NCBI GenBank assembly: GCA_964035795.1
Contig: OZ038321.1
Coordinates: 11,683,093 to 11,747,092 of the forward strand
Reading direction: 5' to 3'
Source: Pterobdella sp. o SKG-2022
Taxonomy: Eukaryota > Annelida > Clitellata > Hirudinida > Piscicolidae
Length of the DNA: 64,000 nt
Part shown: positions 1 through 11,945 of the stretch, piece by piece
How the letters are laid out: the number at the start of each line of letters is the position of its first letter
Position numbering within the stretch: the stretch's first letter is position 1
Program-made: the position numbers and the translations under genes
The notes under the pieces: model-generated
Seen by the model: only the letters and a program-made list of their open reading frames with translations
Told to the model about the DNA's origin: nothing
The model's database searches: none

Positions 1-256
1 AAGTTGACAATGTTTTACATCATTCGAAAATTTTCTTTTACCAATAAAAAAATATAATAATCTATGAAGTATATTATAGTGATGTTTAATCCAGAGAGTT
101 TCAAGATCAAGTATATAATTATATTTGAAACAGTGATTAAGGTTGAAATATATAAATAAAATTCAACCATATTAACATAATATAAGCTTAAATTATTTAT
201 TTATTGGGGTTTACGAAAAGACAAAAATGGAGATAAAATTGAGTGTTCAAATATTT

Positions 257-480
257 TCAAAGATTTTCATTCGCCGGTGTACGGCTTCCCTCCAGCTTCC
301 ATAGGTCCCTGTCTTGTGCCAGTTTAACTGCTTGATCTATGTTTAGTTTGTGGGCTTTTAGATCGTGTTTGATTGTTGTGAGAAGGCTGGTGCTAGGTCT
401 TCCACGCTTTGCGTTTTTTTTCTTGAGGCAATTGATGGTGGATTGTTTAGCTGGAACCAGATCATCCATGCGCAGAATAT
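257..480 (-). mobile_element. LINE ORF2 C-terminal remnant
   Basis: A 70-codon open stretch read on the minus strand ends in a pattern typical of the C-terminus of RTE-like non-LTR ORF2 proteins: a GRP motif, then a basic/hydrophobic stretch and AQDRDLWKL near the end. In that family the segment follows the reverse transcriptase. No reverse transcriptase motifs remain beside it, so this is a decayed fragment. Clade assignment is inference. The first 250 bases of the window show nothing else recognisable. Confidence 0.55.
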
Positions 481-694
481 GACCTAACGTATTTCCGGTC
501 TAGTGCCATTTCCGGTCTGGTGCCTAACGTGCAATTACAGAATGGTAAACTGTCAAAATAAAGCCAGAACTACTACCCAAATAAGTTAAAATTTTTATTC
601 AGACATAATTTGATTCTTATTAACATAACTTAAGTAAAACATTAATTCTGAGGAACCTTCGGTTCCAAAAAAAAGAGGGCGAAAGCCGAAGACT

Positions 695-2140
695 ATGATC
701 ACCTCATCTCCTTCACTTTTCTCGCCTACCACATTTTCTTCATATCTTTCAACTACTTTACTTTCCTCGACCACTACATTTACTACATTTACTTCAACTA
801 CCACATCTCCTTCAACCACTTCAATCTTCTCAACCACTACATCTCCTTTGACTGCCTCAATCCCCTCGACCACTACATCTCCTTCAACTAACTCTTCATC
901 CCATGCAACAACTCCACTCTTCTCAACAACTCCATCTTCTTCATCAAGCTCAACTTCAACAACTATGACCACTTCTCCAACTTCATCCACGAGCATGGCA
1001 TCCTTTTCAACTTCTCCATCTCCTGCTTCTACAACTACATCTCCTTCAACTAACTCTTCATCCCATGCAATAACTCCATCTTCTTCATCAAGCTCAACTT
1101 CAACAACTATGACCACTTCTCCAACTTCATCTACAAGTATGGCATCATTTTCAACTTCTCCATCTCCTGCTTCTACAACTACTTCATTTCTTAGTTTAAT
1201 CAATAATTTTCCATCATTAATTTCACTAGAAGCATTCTCACCAACCAATTCAATCACATCTACTCTTACTTCTAACTCACCTCAACCTACTTACAGCACT
1301 ATTGTTAAGTCAAAAAACAAGGACACCCTTTCTTCTCCACCCACTAACAAAATCTCACACTCACTCCCCCCCAACCAACATATAAACCATTCTATGAAGA
1401 AAACTCCACCTATAATTAAATATTTGACTAAAATTACTTCCACCACAGGTGAGACTCCAAGTGAGCTCTGCAGAAGATTGGTTTTATCCATTAACCTTTC
1501 TAAACAGACCTTTGAGTCTTATCCCAAGCATGTTCGTGAGTCTACTGATGCCGTTGTCTGGGAAGCTGACTCTGCTGATTTACTCAAAGATGCCAAACTT
1601 TTTCTTTCCTCTCTTCCCAACATCCGCCTCCATGACCCAATTCTTTCAGACCCAACAATCACTGTTCTGGGTCTGCCGGCATGGGTTTTGGATAAAGAAC
1701 TGGAGACCTCTCTCAATCTCCTCTTTCTATCTGCTCATCCCAGCGCTTTCCGTGCCTTCAGACAGAGGCCTAAAGCACGAAATCCTTTTACCCGTGATTG
1801 GCTTATCCAAGTTCCAAGCACTGTTTTTCCCACGCTGATCAAGTCCAAGAATATACATTTCTCTTTTGGGAAATTTCCTTTCCACTCCCGTATTCACCCT
1901 ACTAGATGTCTGAGTTGCCAAACTTATGGCCATAATATATCTAAATGCCACAACCCTAGAGTATGTGAGCACTGTGGCAAAGACCATCCGTCTGACAACT
2001 GTTCTAGATCTTCTCCTTCCTTCTGTGTTCCCTGCTTTAAATCAAATCGCCCTTGTCATGACCATGTCACCACATCCTCTTCTTGTTCGGTGTATAAGCA
2101 ACAAGTGCGACTTAAGATGGGGCGTACGGCCTGGCAATGA
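695..2140 (+). CDS. LINE ORF1 (gag-like protein with CCHC zinc knuckles)
   Basis: An intact 481-codon ORF encoding the nucleic-acid-binding protein of the retrotransposon. Residues about 1-180 are almost entirely Ser/Thr/Pro and include a duplicated block of roughly 50 residues (DNA 877-1020 and 1030-1175). The middle (about 230-400) resembles the RNA-recognition-like fold of LINE ORF1 proteins. Residues about 405-450 hold two zinc knuckles, CLSCQTYGHNISKC and CEHCGKDHPSDNC, with a further Cys pair after them. ORF2 begins 16 bases after the stop in another frame. The protein would coat element RNA; the low-complexity head is unusual and could be disordered or O-glycosylation-like in composition only. 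The long acidic ORF on the opposite strand is its shadow. Confidence 0.8.
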   Translation: MITSSPSLFSPTTFSSYLSTTLLSSTTTFTTFTSTTTSPSTTSIFSTTTSPLTASIPSTTTSPSTNSSSHATTPLFSTTPSSSSSSTSTTMTTSPTSSTSMASFSTSPSPASTTTSPSTNSSSHAITPSSSSSSTSTTMTTSPTSSTSMASFSTSPSPASTTTSFLSLINNFPSLISLEAFSPTNSITSTLTSNSPQPTYSTIVKSKNKDTLSSPPTNKISHSLPPNQHINHSMKKTPPIIKYLTKITSTTGETPSELCRRLVLSINLSKQTFESYPKHVRESTDAVVWEADSADLLKDAKLFLSSLPNIRLHDPILSDPTITVLGLPAWVLDKELETSLNLLFLSAHPSAFRAFRQRPKARNPFTRDWLIQVPSTVFPTLIKSKNIHFSFGKFPFHSRIHPTRCLSCQTYGHNISKCHNPRVCEHCGKDHPSDNCSRSSPSFCVPCFKSNRPCHDHVTTSSSCSVYKQQVRLKMGRTAWQ

Positions 2141-2155
2141 AGGCCTGCCTTACTC

Positions 2156-5016
2156 ATGCACCCTCAAAATCCATCTCCTTCTGTGAAGTTTGGCCTTCTC
2201 AATCCCCGTTCCACTCGCAACAAACCCACTCTTATCCTGGACGCAATCTCCACTCACTGTTTCGATATCCTTGCACTGACTGAAACGTGGATCCCGGAAG
2301 ATGCCGACAATGTCACAAAATACGACATTGTTCCCCCAGGTTACCATGTTCTACATCCTCATCGTTCTAGTGGAAATCGCGGTGGTGGTATTTCTTTGCT
2401 TTACTCCAACTCCGTTAAACTGACACTTGTAAAATTTGAAATACACTCTTCTTTTGAAGCATTAACTGCCCAAGCCTTTTTCCTAACACGTTCCTTAACC
2501 ATTTCTATTATTTACCGCCCCCCTAACTCAAGTAATTTTATTCGTGAACTCACAGCTCATCTTTATTTTCTTTTTTCGACATTCAATCATTTCATAATGG
2601 CTGGAGATTTTAATACCCCTAATTGTCATCATCTTGATAATCCCCTTAATATTCTTTTGCGAGAGCACGGTTTGACGCAGAATATTAACTTTCCAACTCA
2701 CAGGCTTGGCAATACTCTTGATCTTGTTATCACACCGGCTTCTCTCTCTCATCTTATTTCTGACCCTGTCAGCGAAATTTTTGTATCTGATCATTTCCTT
2801 ATTTCGTGCCGTCTTAACCTCGTACGGCCCCACCTTTCACCTCATCGTGTCACTTCTCGGTCTTTCAGGAATCTCAACTTGGCCGGCTTTGGAAAGGATG
2901 TCAATTTTATAAGCGATTTACTTATTAATTCTCCAATCTCTAAGGTTGATGACTTTGTTAGTTCCATGGACAAATTGTTCCTTTCGCTGATGGATTCTCA
3001 TACTCCTTTACGCAGTCATACTTTTCGCCCCAGCTTGCATTCACACTTTCATCTGTCTGAAAATGCTCTCTCAGCAAAACGCCGAAGAAGGAAAATCGAG
3101 AGACAGATATCCAGTCTCCGAAAGCTTTGCGTGCAAGTCCCTGATGGTCTTTTACAAAAATTCCGTATTTCATGTAAACTCGCCCACGCCGCCATTAACA
3201 AGTCACGTGCTGATTATCTTAATCTGTCGCTATCTTCAGCGACACCTAACTCCAAAGCCTTTTGGAAAACGGCGAATTCTGTACTTCACAGGTCTTCTCC
3301 ACTTCCTTCCCGAACTCTTGCGGAATATGATCTTTTTGTTGAAAACTTTAGCACTTTTTTCAAGACTAAGATTGATTTGATTCACAGCTCGTTACCGATC
3401 ACTAATCTTCCCCGTCAGCCTTCCTTAACTGACAGTAACCAATCAAATCTCTCATTTTTCTCACCTCCTAGTGTTGACGAAATCATCAAATTGATCAATT
3501 CCCTCCCAAATAAATTCTCACCTTTAGATATAATCCGTTTTCCTGCTGAAGCAGTTTTCCGGGATCTTCACCTCCATTATATGCAAACTTTCTGCTCTTT
3601 CCTTTTCACAGGGTATTTTTCCAACTTCATTCAAAACGGCGCAGATAACCCTTTTACTGAAAAAATATAACCTAGACCCCATGCAACCATCCAATTATCG
3701 TCCAATTTCAAACCTCAGCACCACCTCAAAAATTTTAGAGAGGGTTGTTCTCAAGAGACTATCCTCTCATGTTTCTGTACTGCGTAACTTCAACCTTTTC
3801 CAGTCGGCGTATCGCTCTCATCACTCAACGGAAACTGCGCTTTTGTACATCACTGACAGCCTCCGCAATATCTGTTCTACCGGGTCTGCGGCCGTCTTAG
3901 TGTCTTTAGATATTTTAGCAGCTTTTGACACCATTAATCATCCAAATATGCTGCATATCCTTGAAGACTACTTTCATATTTCTGGCATTGCTTTATCCTG
4001 GTTTCAGTCTTATCTCTCCGAACGCAAGCAATTTGTTAAAATAAGCTGCTCTTCTTCTACTCCTGTCTCCCTTCGTTTTGGTGTTCCTCAAGGTTCTGTT
4101 CTTGGGCCCATACTCTTTTCTCTTTATACCTCTCCTATTAGCGAGCTCATACAGAAGCACGACGTTTTGCTGATGATATTACTCTCTTTACAGGCGCCTC
4201 TTACCTTGATCCTCATCCCAGCCTCACTAAGATATCTGAATGCATCACTAAGCTCAATCTTTGGTTTTCTAACAATCACCTCATGTTGAATCCTAACAAA
4301 AGCGAAGTGATGTTTGTCGGCAGTCCCATACTCCTTTCCAAATCCAATCTTCCCACTGAAGTTATCTTTGACGGCACTACTTTTTCCGTAACGTCCAAAC
4401 TGAAGGTACTAGGTGTAACTCTTGATTCTAGACTCAACTTTACACACTTTGTCTCTCAGGTCATACAAGCATCCAACTTTCATCTCCATGCGATCAGACA
4501 GGCACGCAAGTTCCTACCTTTTGACACTGCCGTTGCTCTGATCATCTCTTTAGTTCTTTCGAGGATTTATTACTGTAACTCTCTTCTTTGTCGACTCCAG
4601 AACTGCCTTATTTCTAAGTTGCAATCTCTCCAAATCATGCTGCTAAAACCGTTCTTCAAGCCGACTACTATTCTTCATCTCCCACTTGTCTCGATCGCCT
4701 TCATTGGCTGCCGGTCGCACTAAGAGCCCAGTTCAAGTTGCTATGGCTCACCGCTAACACCTTATATTTTAATCAGCCGGCTTATTTATATGACCGTCTT
4801 TCCATTAGACAGACTCCTGAGTCTCTCAGGTCTTCGAACTCTGGTTTATGGCTGCATCAGCCTGCCTCTTCTAACTCTTTTTTATATCGCTCCTTTTCGC
4901 ATATCGTCCCTCACTTATGGAACTCTCTTCCACTTAATCTCCATCTTTCACCTTCTCTTAAAGTTTTTCGCAAGCGTTTAAAGACGCATCTTTATAACCA
5001 AATTACTCTCTCATAG
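2156..5016 (+). pseudogene. LINE ORF2: endonuclease plus reverse transcriptase, frameshifted
   Basis: Residues 1-220 (2156-2820) are an exonuclease-endonuclease-phosphatase domain: LNPRS near the start, LTETW, GDFNTP and the C-terminal SDHFLISC. The reverse transcriptase follows: NYRPISNL (about 3690), QSAYRSHHSTET (3800), motif A LDILAAFDTI, motif B GVPQGSVLGPI (4080), motif C FADD (about 4165), and a C-terminal segment with WLHQPASSN up to a stop at 5014. The frame changes near 3660 between endonuclease and RT, again just before FADD, and again near 4280 and 4725. The damage is small indels rather than large deletions, so the copy is recently inactivated. Confidence 0.85.
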
Positions 5017-5090
5017 CCCTTCTGATTAAAGCAGCGCCTCTGCAGCAAACCTAGCTTGCAAACTGTGCGCCCTACAAATAATAAATAATA

Positions 5091-7718
5091 ATTCAAAAAA
5101 TGTTCCAATGTTTATTGTAAATAGAAAACTTGATTTATTTTTTCAAAACTTATGTTGAGGAAAGGCATTTGTTATTGTAATGAAAACTTTGAAAACAAAT
5201 CTTGAATGTGTTCAATAATTTTTAAAGACTGATATTAAATACAATTACACTTGCTAGACAATTTTCAATCAATGATTATCCTCAATAGAATCTGTTGTCT
5301 CATTTGTTCAATAACTTAATTCTTAAATTAATAATAGTCTCCAATGAATGGATAAATAATAAACCCCTAATATTGCAATATTACTAGCAAAAAAATTGTA
5401 AATTTTTTGATTTTTATCTTGAGAATATTAAAAAGCTTCAGTTATTAATATTAAAGGGTTAAAAAATTCGAATATTGCAATTGTGTTTGATTTGATAAAG
5501 TTAATGTTTTTAAGATTAGGACTAAGTTGATTTATGAAGGTCTCCATAGAATGATTTTCATCACATGTACTTTTGATCCTTATCTTTTGTTGTGTCAGAT
5601 AACTTATCTCAATTTTCTCATTATTGTTTCATATTTTTTGATATTCTATCTATCAACTAAAAAGTTTTATGTGATTCAAAAAAATAAATTTTATTCAATG
5701 AGCTTCAAAATAAATAGTGAAATTTTTTCATTTTTAACCAAGTATTAATGTGAACAACTAAAAGCGTAATCATGAGTTTCGAACAAAAACTTGTAGGTAT
5801 CTGAGGTCATAATGGCTTGCATTTTTTGCAATCATTATGGATTGCATGCAGTCCCTCCATAAATGTTATTTTATCATTTAAATACAGCTCTTCACATTTC
5901 GATCGAGTCTTGAGCTCTTGTCTATTAATCTCAATAATGAACTTTAATCATGAAAATAGACAGTTGTGATGAAAATTTAAGTTTGTAGTTTATGCCACTG
6001 AGCTGAAGATCGGTTGCACTACTACTAGTTTATTAGAGAAAATGTAGATAAATAATAAAAAAGAGTTATAAAATTACTTCAAACCTCATAATAACCTTTA
6101 TCGAGTAAATGAATAGTAAAAACTAGTTTAAGGCAAACAACTTTTAAGTATCGGAATTTTATGCTCTAAATAGGATCTCAACTAAAACAATTCTCCTTAA
6201 ATATACATATTAAGTCAGCGCTACCGAAGAGACACCCAGGTGTCAATGTTTTAAAAATTTTAAAGACTTCTATTTCTCCATCGAATCTTTTGAAACATAC
6301 ATTTTACAAACATCTTCTAAAACACTTTTAGGCTGTTAGTTGAGCTTATAAGTAACATCTTCAGCATCTGAGTTTTTATTTCACATTCACTTTTATCGTA
6401 TATTTTTTCTGAAGATGGTGAAATTTTAAAAACCTGATTGTCTAACAAAAATTTTCTAAACTTTCTTCAATGTTGTGTTGTTAATATTAATGTGAAGCTT
6501 TTTTTAAACTTATCATAAGCCATCCAAAATAATACGTCATGGCATTACCTTCATTTTATTAAGAATTTTGCACTTTTATATTATCTTCATTTCACCGTTG
6601 AAACCAACGCAAACTTATGTAGAATATATCATGAACTGAAGGCTTCTCAATCATAACCCAGTATTTTAAATAATCAATCAATCAGTTATTTTGCCATCGG
6701 CAGGTTTCTCAAATCAGATGCTTCCATCTAAAATAACAAGTTTTTATATTTCATTTCAATTTACGTTAAAGTTTTTTTTATCGCATTTATAATTTGTTTT
6801 ACAGCCAATCTTTTTGAAAACACAAGACTAATTTATACGAAAATTTTCATAATGAAGGTTGAGTCTGAAAGATATATTTTTCTTGTAAAACCCGTAAGGG
6901 TAAAAAAAGACAAATCAAAACTGAGCTTTCTGTAGATGACCCAAACACTCTGAGCTTCAGTGCAGACCATGGCAATGGTTTTGATGATTTGACATACAGT
7001 CTCAATCTATTACTCAATTCTATTTTACTTGTTAATTACTAAAAAAAGTGAAAAAGATAATAAAGTATTAGAAACGCCATTAATAAAAAAAAGGTTGTTT
7101 TGAATAAAACTGTTTCACTTAATCTTCGATACCAACTTCCCAACATCTGTGCAATGCTTGAAATCGTTTTGAACAAATGAATGGATTGGAAGCACATGTG
7201 GTCAAAGTCGAATTATGCCGCACAACATACTCTATCATCAAAATGCATCTCCTTAAGAAACATTAAAATTTTCCTTGGCGTCTCCTTGTACTGTGGGTAC
7301 TAAAAGTTACTGTACAGACGAATGTAATCGGAAACAACGGATAATGTCAAAGACGCAGTAGCTTCTAAGACTAAATAGAGAGATACTTTTGACCATATAT
7401 TTGAATTATCCATTTAGCTTATAACACGAAGAAACCATGACAAGTTTTTCAAAGTATGGCCCATTTTCCAACATCTCAAAAATGTGTGTCTACTTAACAA
7501 AGTGCCTGAGGTTTCTCACTGACAATGTAATGGGAAATGTAGATCTTTTTGGTCATTTTTAATTGTATTTTAACATAAATATTACTGGCGCGAAAATTGC
7601 TGCGACGGTTTTATACAACATTTTAAATTCGTTTTTTATATGGTTTAAAATGCAATATTTTTGTAAGCTGATAAGTCTGCGAAGTCTCTAAAAACTAATC
7701 ATAGTGGACTAGTTTTTT
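5091..7718. other. AT-rich intergenic stretch, no supported gene
   Basis: No convincing gene. An open stretch at 5527-5748 is low-complexity and hydrophobic and shows no family. About 6885-7040 is open (reading GKKRQIKTELSVDDPN...) but has no recognisable domain or clear splice context. Confidence 0.5.
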
Positions 7719-10145
7719 TTGGGAAAACCAAAAATAAATGCAATAGTGATTGATGTTCCTCTGAAAGCTAGCACTTTTGAATTAATGTGTGTGAGAGTAA
7801 GCTCCAAGTTGAAATCCTTTATAGGCTTGGTTGTTTACAGAACTGGATATGCTTCTTGTGATTTTTTTGCAGGGTTTGAAGAGATCATGAATATAATTCC
7901 ATCTTCTAATGAAGAAGTGGTAGTCTTAGGGGATTTCAATTTTCATCTGGAGTGTATTGCAGATAAGGATGCAGAAAATTTTAAGAATATCCTCTACATG
8001 CATGAGTTCAAGTCTTGTGTAGAAGAACCAACTCATGAACAGGGTGGCTGGTTGGATGTAGTGGCCACTAAGGTTGAATTAAAAGTTGATTGTTTTGATG
8101 TTTCCTTCTCAGATCATAAGCTCTTGATGTGGAAGAGTCAACTGAGAGTACCTGCTTTAGTGTACAAAACATTCAAGGTGAGAAGGTGGAAAGATTTGGA
8201 TGTTGAAAGGTTTGTTTCCAAGTTGCTGAACACTCCTTTGGTATCTTCAACAGACTTGAATTTAGATTTTGCTGTGAGCAAGTATTTCTCAACATTGAAA
8301 GGCATTTTAGATGAACTCATTTCTGAGAAAGTTGTAAGAATTCATTTGAGACCCTCTGATGTTTGGTTTGATGAAGAATGTAAGATTTCTGAATGCATAA
8401 CAAGAAAGTTGGAGAACAAGTACTTGAGGTCTCGTTCAACAGCTGATCGTGAGACATGGTTCAGGCAGAAGAATCTTTACAAATGTCTATGTAGGAAGAA
8501 GAAAAAGAAGTTTTGGGATCTTAAATACTTGGATGATAAAATTGGTGAGGTCAAAAATGTAGAGCGTGGTCTATTTCAAATTGAGGTTTCATCCAGGACT
8601 TCAGTGTTAGACGAATTTTTTGAAGTGGATGAAGAGGAATTGGTGAAAATGATCAACAACTTACCAAATAAACAGTATGCTTTAGATCCAATCCCAACTT
8701 GGATATTGAAACGAATAGCAAGCTTGATAGCATCTTTTTTAGTTAGCATCTTCAATTCCTCTTTTAAATCAGAAACTGTTCCTCAAGGTTTGAAGTTAGC
8801 CTGTGGGACGCCGATATTGAAAAAACCCAATCTGAGCCATCCTCCTATAGACCAATTTCAAATGTCTTTATCTTATCAAAGATACACGTAGTTTTTTGGT
8901 TGAAAATGATCTCTTTCCGAGATTTCAGTCTGCTTATCGCTCTTTTCATTCAACAGAAACTGCTATCACAAAAATCCACATAGATATCTTGAAAGCAGCT
9001 GATGAAGGTAGGTTTAGTCTTTTGACATTGTTGGATCTTTCCTCAGCCTATGATTTAGTTAATCATAATATTTTAATAATTAAGCTATATTCAAATTCGG
9101 TTTTAAGGGTTTAGTCTTAGAATGGTATAAGAGCTATTCAAATAATAGGTGTTATTATATTACTAATAATATAATTAGGAATAATTTATTTCATCTCCAT
9201 GCTGGTGTGCCACAAGGTTCTGTAATCGGCCCGCTCTTATTTAATCTGTATTCTAGTGATTTAGAAACAATTGCACAAAAACATAACTTGAGTTTTCACC
9301 AATATGTAGATGACACACAATTGTATTCTAGTTGTGTCCCTGGTGTAACTGAGCAATTGCAAAACAGATTGTCTGACTGTGTCGATGAGATGGCAGCCTG
9401 GATGGAATCCAATAGTCTTAAACTCAATAGATCCAAAACTGAAGCTATATGGTTTTCTTCTTTGAGAAAAGTGAACAAGTTACCAATCAAACAGATAAGG
9501 ATACTGGATACTTTCATATCACCTTCAAAAAGTGTCAAGAGCCTGGGTGTTTTCATGGATAGAGACTTGAGCATGAACTCACATATAAGTAAGATGTTGC
9601 AAGCAGGCTTCTCAGCTCTCAGGCAGATAAGGTCCATTAAGAAGTGTCTTTCTTATGAATCGTTCAGAACCCTTGCTGTTGCTTTGATTTTGAGCAGAAT
9701 AGATTATTGCAACACATTGTTAGCTGGGTTACCTGAAAAGCAGCTGTGTAGAGTCCAGTCTCTTATTAACATTACAGCCACGTTAATTACAGGTACAAGG
9801 AAGTTTGAACATATAACTACAGTTTTGAAAAAGTTGCATTGGGTCAAAGTTAGGAATAGAGTAGTTTATAAAATATTATTACTTATATTTAAATGTAGAC
9901 TAGGATATGGTCCAAAATACATATCGGGAAGACTCATACCTATCTCTGAAATACCTGGAAGACGAAAGCTTAGAACTTCGGACTCAACCAATTTATACGT
10001 CCCCAAGTCCAAAATGTCTAGTATTGGAAAGAGTAGGTTTGATGTTGAAGGTTCAAGTTTGTGGAACGGCTTGCCGGAAGGCTTAAGAAAGGTTAGAAAA
10101 GTGAAGGACTTTGGAAAGGGGCTAAAAACTAGTTCTTTTTTTTAA
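7719..10145 (+). pseudogene. Second LINE ORF2 (5'-truncated endonuclease plus reverse transcriptase)
   Basis: This copy diverges from the one at 2156-5016, with different codon use and a GA-richer coding strand. It starts inside the endonuclease: VVLGDFNFHLE (about 7915) and SFSDHKLL (8105) are recognisable. The RT reads LDPIPTWILK (8690), QSAYRSFHSTETA (8925), motif A LDLSSAYDLVNH (9030), motif B VPQGSVIGPLLFNLY (9210), motif C QYVDD (9300) and a C-terminus with GSSLWNGLP (10045). Frames break near 8885 and 9112. The stop at 10143 is followed by a short 3' UTR leading straight into the TTA array, the normal tail position of this LINE type. No ORF1 is visible upstream, consistent with 5' truncation on insertion. 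Confidence 0.85.
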
Positions 10146-10245
10146 ATATTAAGCTGCTATAACCTATCATTATAATAGAATATTTTAAAAATATCAAGTG
10201 ATTTTGAAACTCTCTGGGTTAAACATCACTATAATAAACCTCGTA

Positions 10246-10433
<188 letters not shown>

Positions 10434-11179
10434 TAGATGGAGAAAGTGTTAGAAGAATATATTTACTTGATGTCTCAGTGTACAAACAGTTTATGCATGG
10501 AAGTTTTATAGAAGTTGAAGACACATATCACTACTCGAATTTAACGCTCAGTTGTTATAAATTGGTCGAAAAATTATGGAATCTAAAGAGTGGAACTCTG
10601 GCGAAAATCAAAAGCATTGACTGGTCGGTAGAAAGATAAAACAAAAACCAACATTGTTCTATTGAAAGTGAAAAACTCGGCAAAAAATGTTGCCAATTTT
10701 CTTCGAAAACCAATCATAAGGGCAGTGTGATGTGCTCTTGCGCCCATTATGCCTAAAGAGATGTATTTTCGACGTTCCAGACATTTGCGAAATTTATGCA
10801 TTCTTATGATGTTAAAAATGTCGATTTTATTTATCGAAAATGAAATGATAACTGTTTTTCTTGAATAAAGTATCTTCATTTTAAATTTTAAGTTTTTAAA
10901 ATGTATTATTATGAATAAATAAAATAAATTCTAAAACATTGAGAATTTGATGAATTATTAAGAAATTTCAAGACTAAATTTGTCAATATAATAGAAACAA
11001 ACACTATGGTTTGAGAAACTTAATACACGAAGCTTTTCGTAAGAGTATCTTACATTATCAAGTTTCAAAGAATTATAACTAAATGACCAGGTAAGATAAA
11101 ACACCATGTAAGATAAATAACCAGATAAGATAAATGACCAAGGAAGATAAATGACCAACGTGGGTCATGACACCCTGGC
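10434..11179. other. Intergenic; one foldback-family block
   Basis: No gene. At 11025-11075 there is one isolated copy of the AAGCTTTTCGT ... ACATTATCAAGT block pair found in the palindromic repeats. At 11070-11160 a degenerate short repeat of AGATAAATGACCA-like units occurs. Confidence 0.6.
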
Positions 11180-11349
11180 TTGCACATACTCTTCATAATC
11201 GATATATTCTTTTCATGAATTTTAGCAAACTTTTGAAAACTCACTTAAACATCTCCAGTCATAATATCTTACAAGCCTTGAGCGCCTCTGAAACAATCTT
11301 GAATTGATAACTGTGCGCTATAAAAACTTTAATGATAATAATAATAATA
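11180..11349 (+). mobile_element. LINE 3' end fragment
   Basis: The stretch reads FSKLLKTHLN, the usual last residues of the L2-like ORF2, then the GAGCGCCTCTGAA...CTGTGCGCTATAAA 3' signature and a TAATAATAATAATA tail. Only the last 170 bases of an element are present. Confidence 0.65.
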
Positions 11350-11490
11350 TATTAAGAAGATAAATATGTATTCCAAAAAAGGTTTGAATAGGATCTAGTT
11401 GCAAAACTTGGTTTTAAAGAATTTAGAATATTATTGTTGAGGTTTTAAACTTGAAATGATACTTTTAATTAATAATCTTCTTTAGCCAAA

Positions 11491-11710
11491 GTAAATACTG
11501 CAAATTATTTAAACACTGAAGGTAATTTTATTAAGTACAAAGCTTTTCGTTAACAAAGTAACATTATCAAGTACGTTAAAATTCAAAGACACCGTTGTTT
11601 ATATTCAGGTGTCTTTGAATTTTAACGTACTTGTTAATGTTACTTTGTTAACGAAAAGCTTTGTACTTAATAAAATTACCTTCAGTGTTTAAATAATTTG
11701 CAGTATTTAC
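11491..11710. repeat. Near-perfect palindromic (foldback) repeat, 103-bp arms
   Basis: Left arm 11491-11593 and right arm 11608-11710 are reverse complements with about one mismatch, separated by a 14-base loop. Each arm contains TACAAAGCTTTTCGTTAAC and CATTATCAAGTACG. The left arm with a shortened right arm recurs at 54530-54665, and a diverged full version at 21290-21448. It behaves like a MITE or foldback element; no transposase is seen nearby. Confidence 0.9.
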
Positions 11711-11824
11711 TTATGAAGCAGATTTTTTTATTTCAAAATTAATATTTTCCAAATACTTGTGAGAGAAAAAAAAAAAGTAGGAATTATGAATAACTGAATC
11801 AGCTTATTATTAAATTGATTTAAA

Positions 11825-11945
11825 TCACTTTCATTAATTTAATAATACCAAGCTTTTCATATATCAAAATTTGGCAACGCCTTTAAGTTTATGTACTTGA
11901 TAATTTAATTTCACCTAACGAAAAGCTTTGTAATATTTGGTTATT
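11825..11945. repeat. Degenerate foldback copy
   Basis: CCAAGCTTTTCA near 11848 and ACGAAAAGCTTTGTAATA near 11918 form a partial inverted pair around an AT-rich centre. Outer arms read ATTTAATAATAC on the left and TATTTGGTTATTAGTATTA on the right. It is a decayed member of the palindrome family. Confidence 0.65.

Larger units (their letters stand above)
695..5090 (+). mobile_element. L2/CR1-like non-LTR retrotransposon, nearly full length
   Basis: This is a two-ORF LINE: a gag-like ORF1 with CCHC knuckles, then ORF2 with an apurinic-type endonuclease and a reverse transcriptase. The 3' end (about 5017-5090) has the GCGCC...TGTGCGCCC stem-like signature followed by TAATAATAATAAT, as in many animal L2/CR1 elements. 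ORF1 is intact but ORF2 carries a few frameshifts, so the copy is young but dead. Close relatives in the window lie on the minus strand at 11930-13175 and 57300-57640. Clade name is inferred from domain order and tail. Confidence 0.85.

Noticed and set aside
595..1257. 220-codon acidic repetitive ORF on the minus strand
   Set aside because: It is the antisense of the Ser/Thr-rich head of the LINE ORF1; its Val/Glu/Asp repeats follow from the sense-strand codons.
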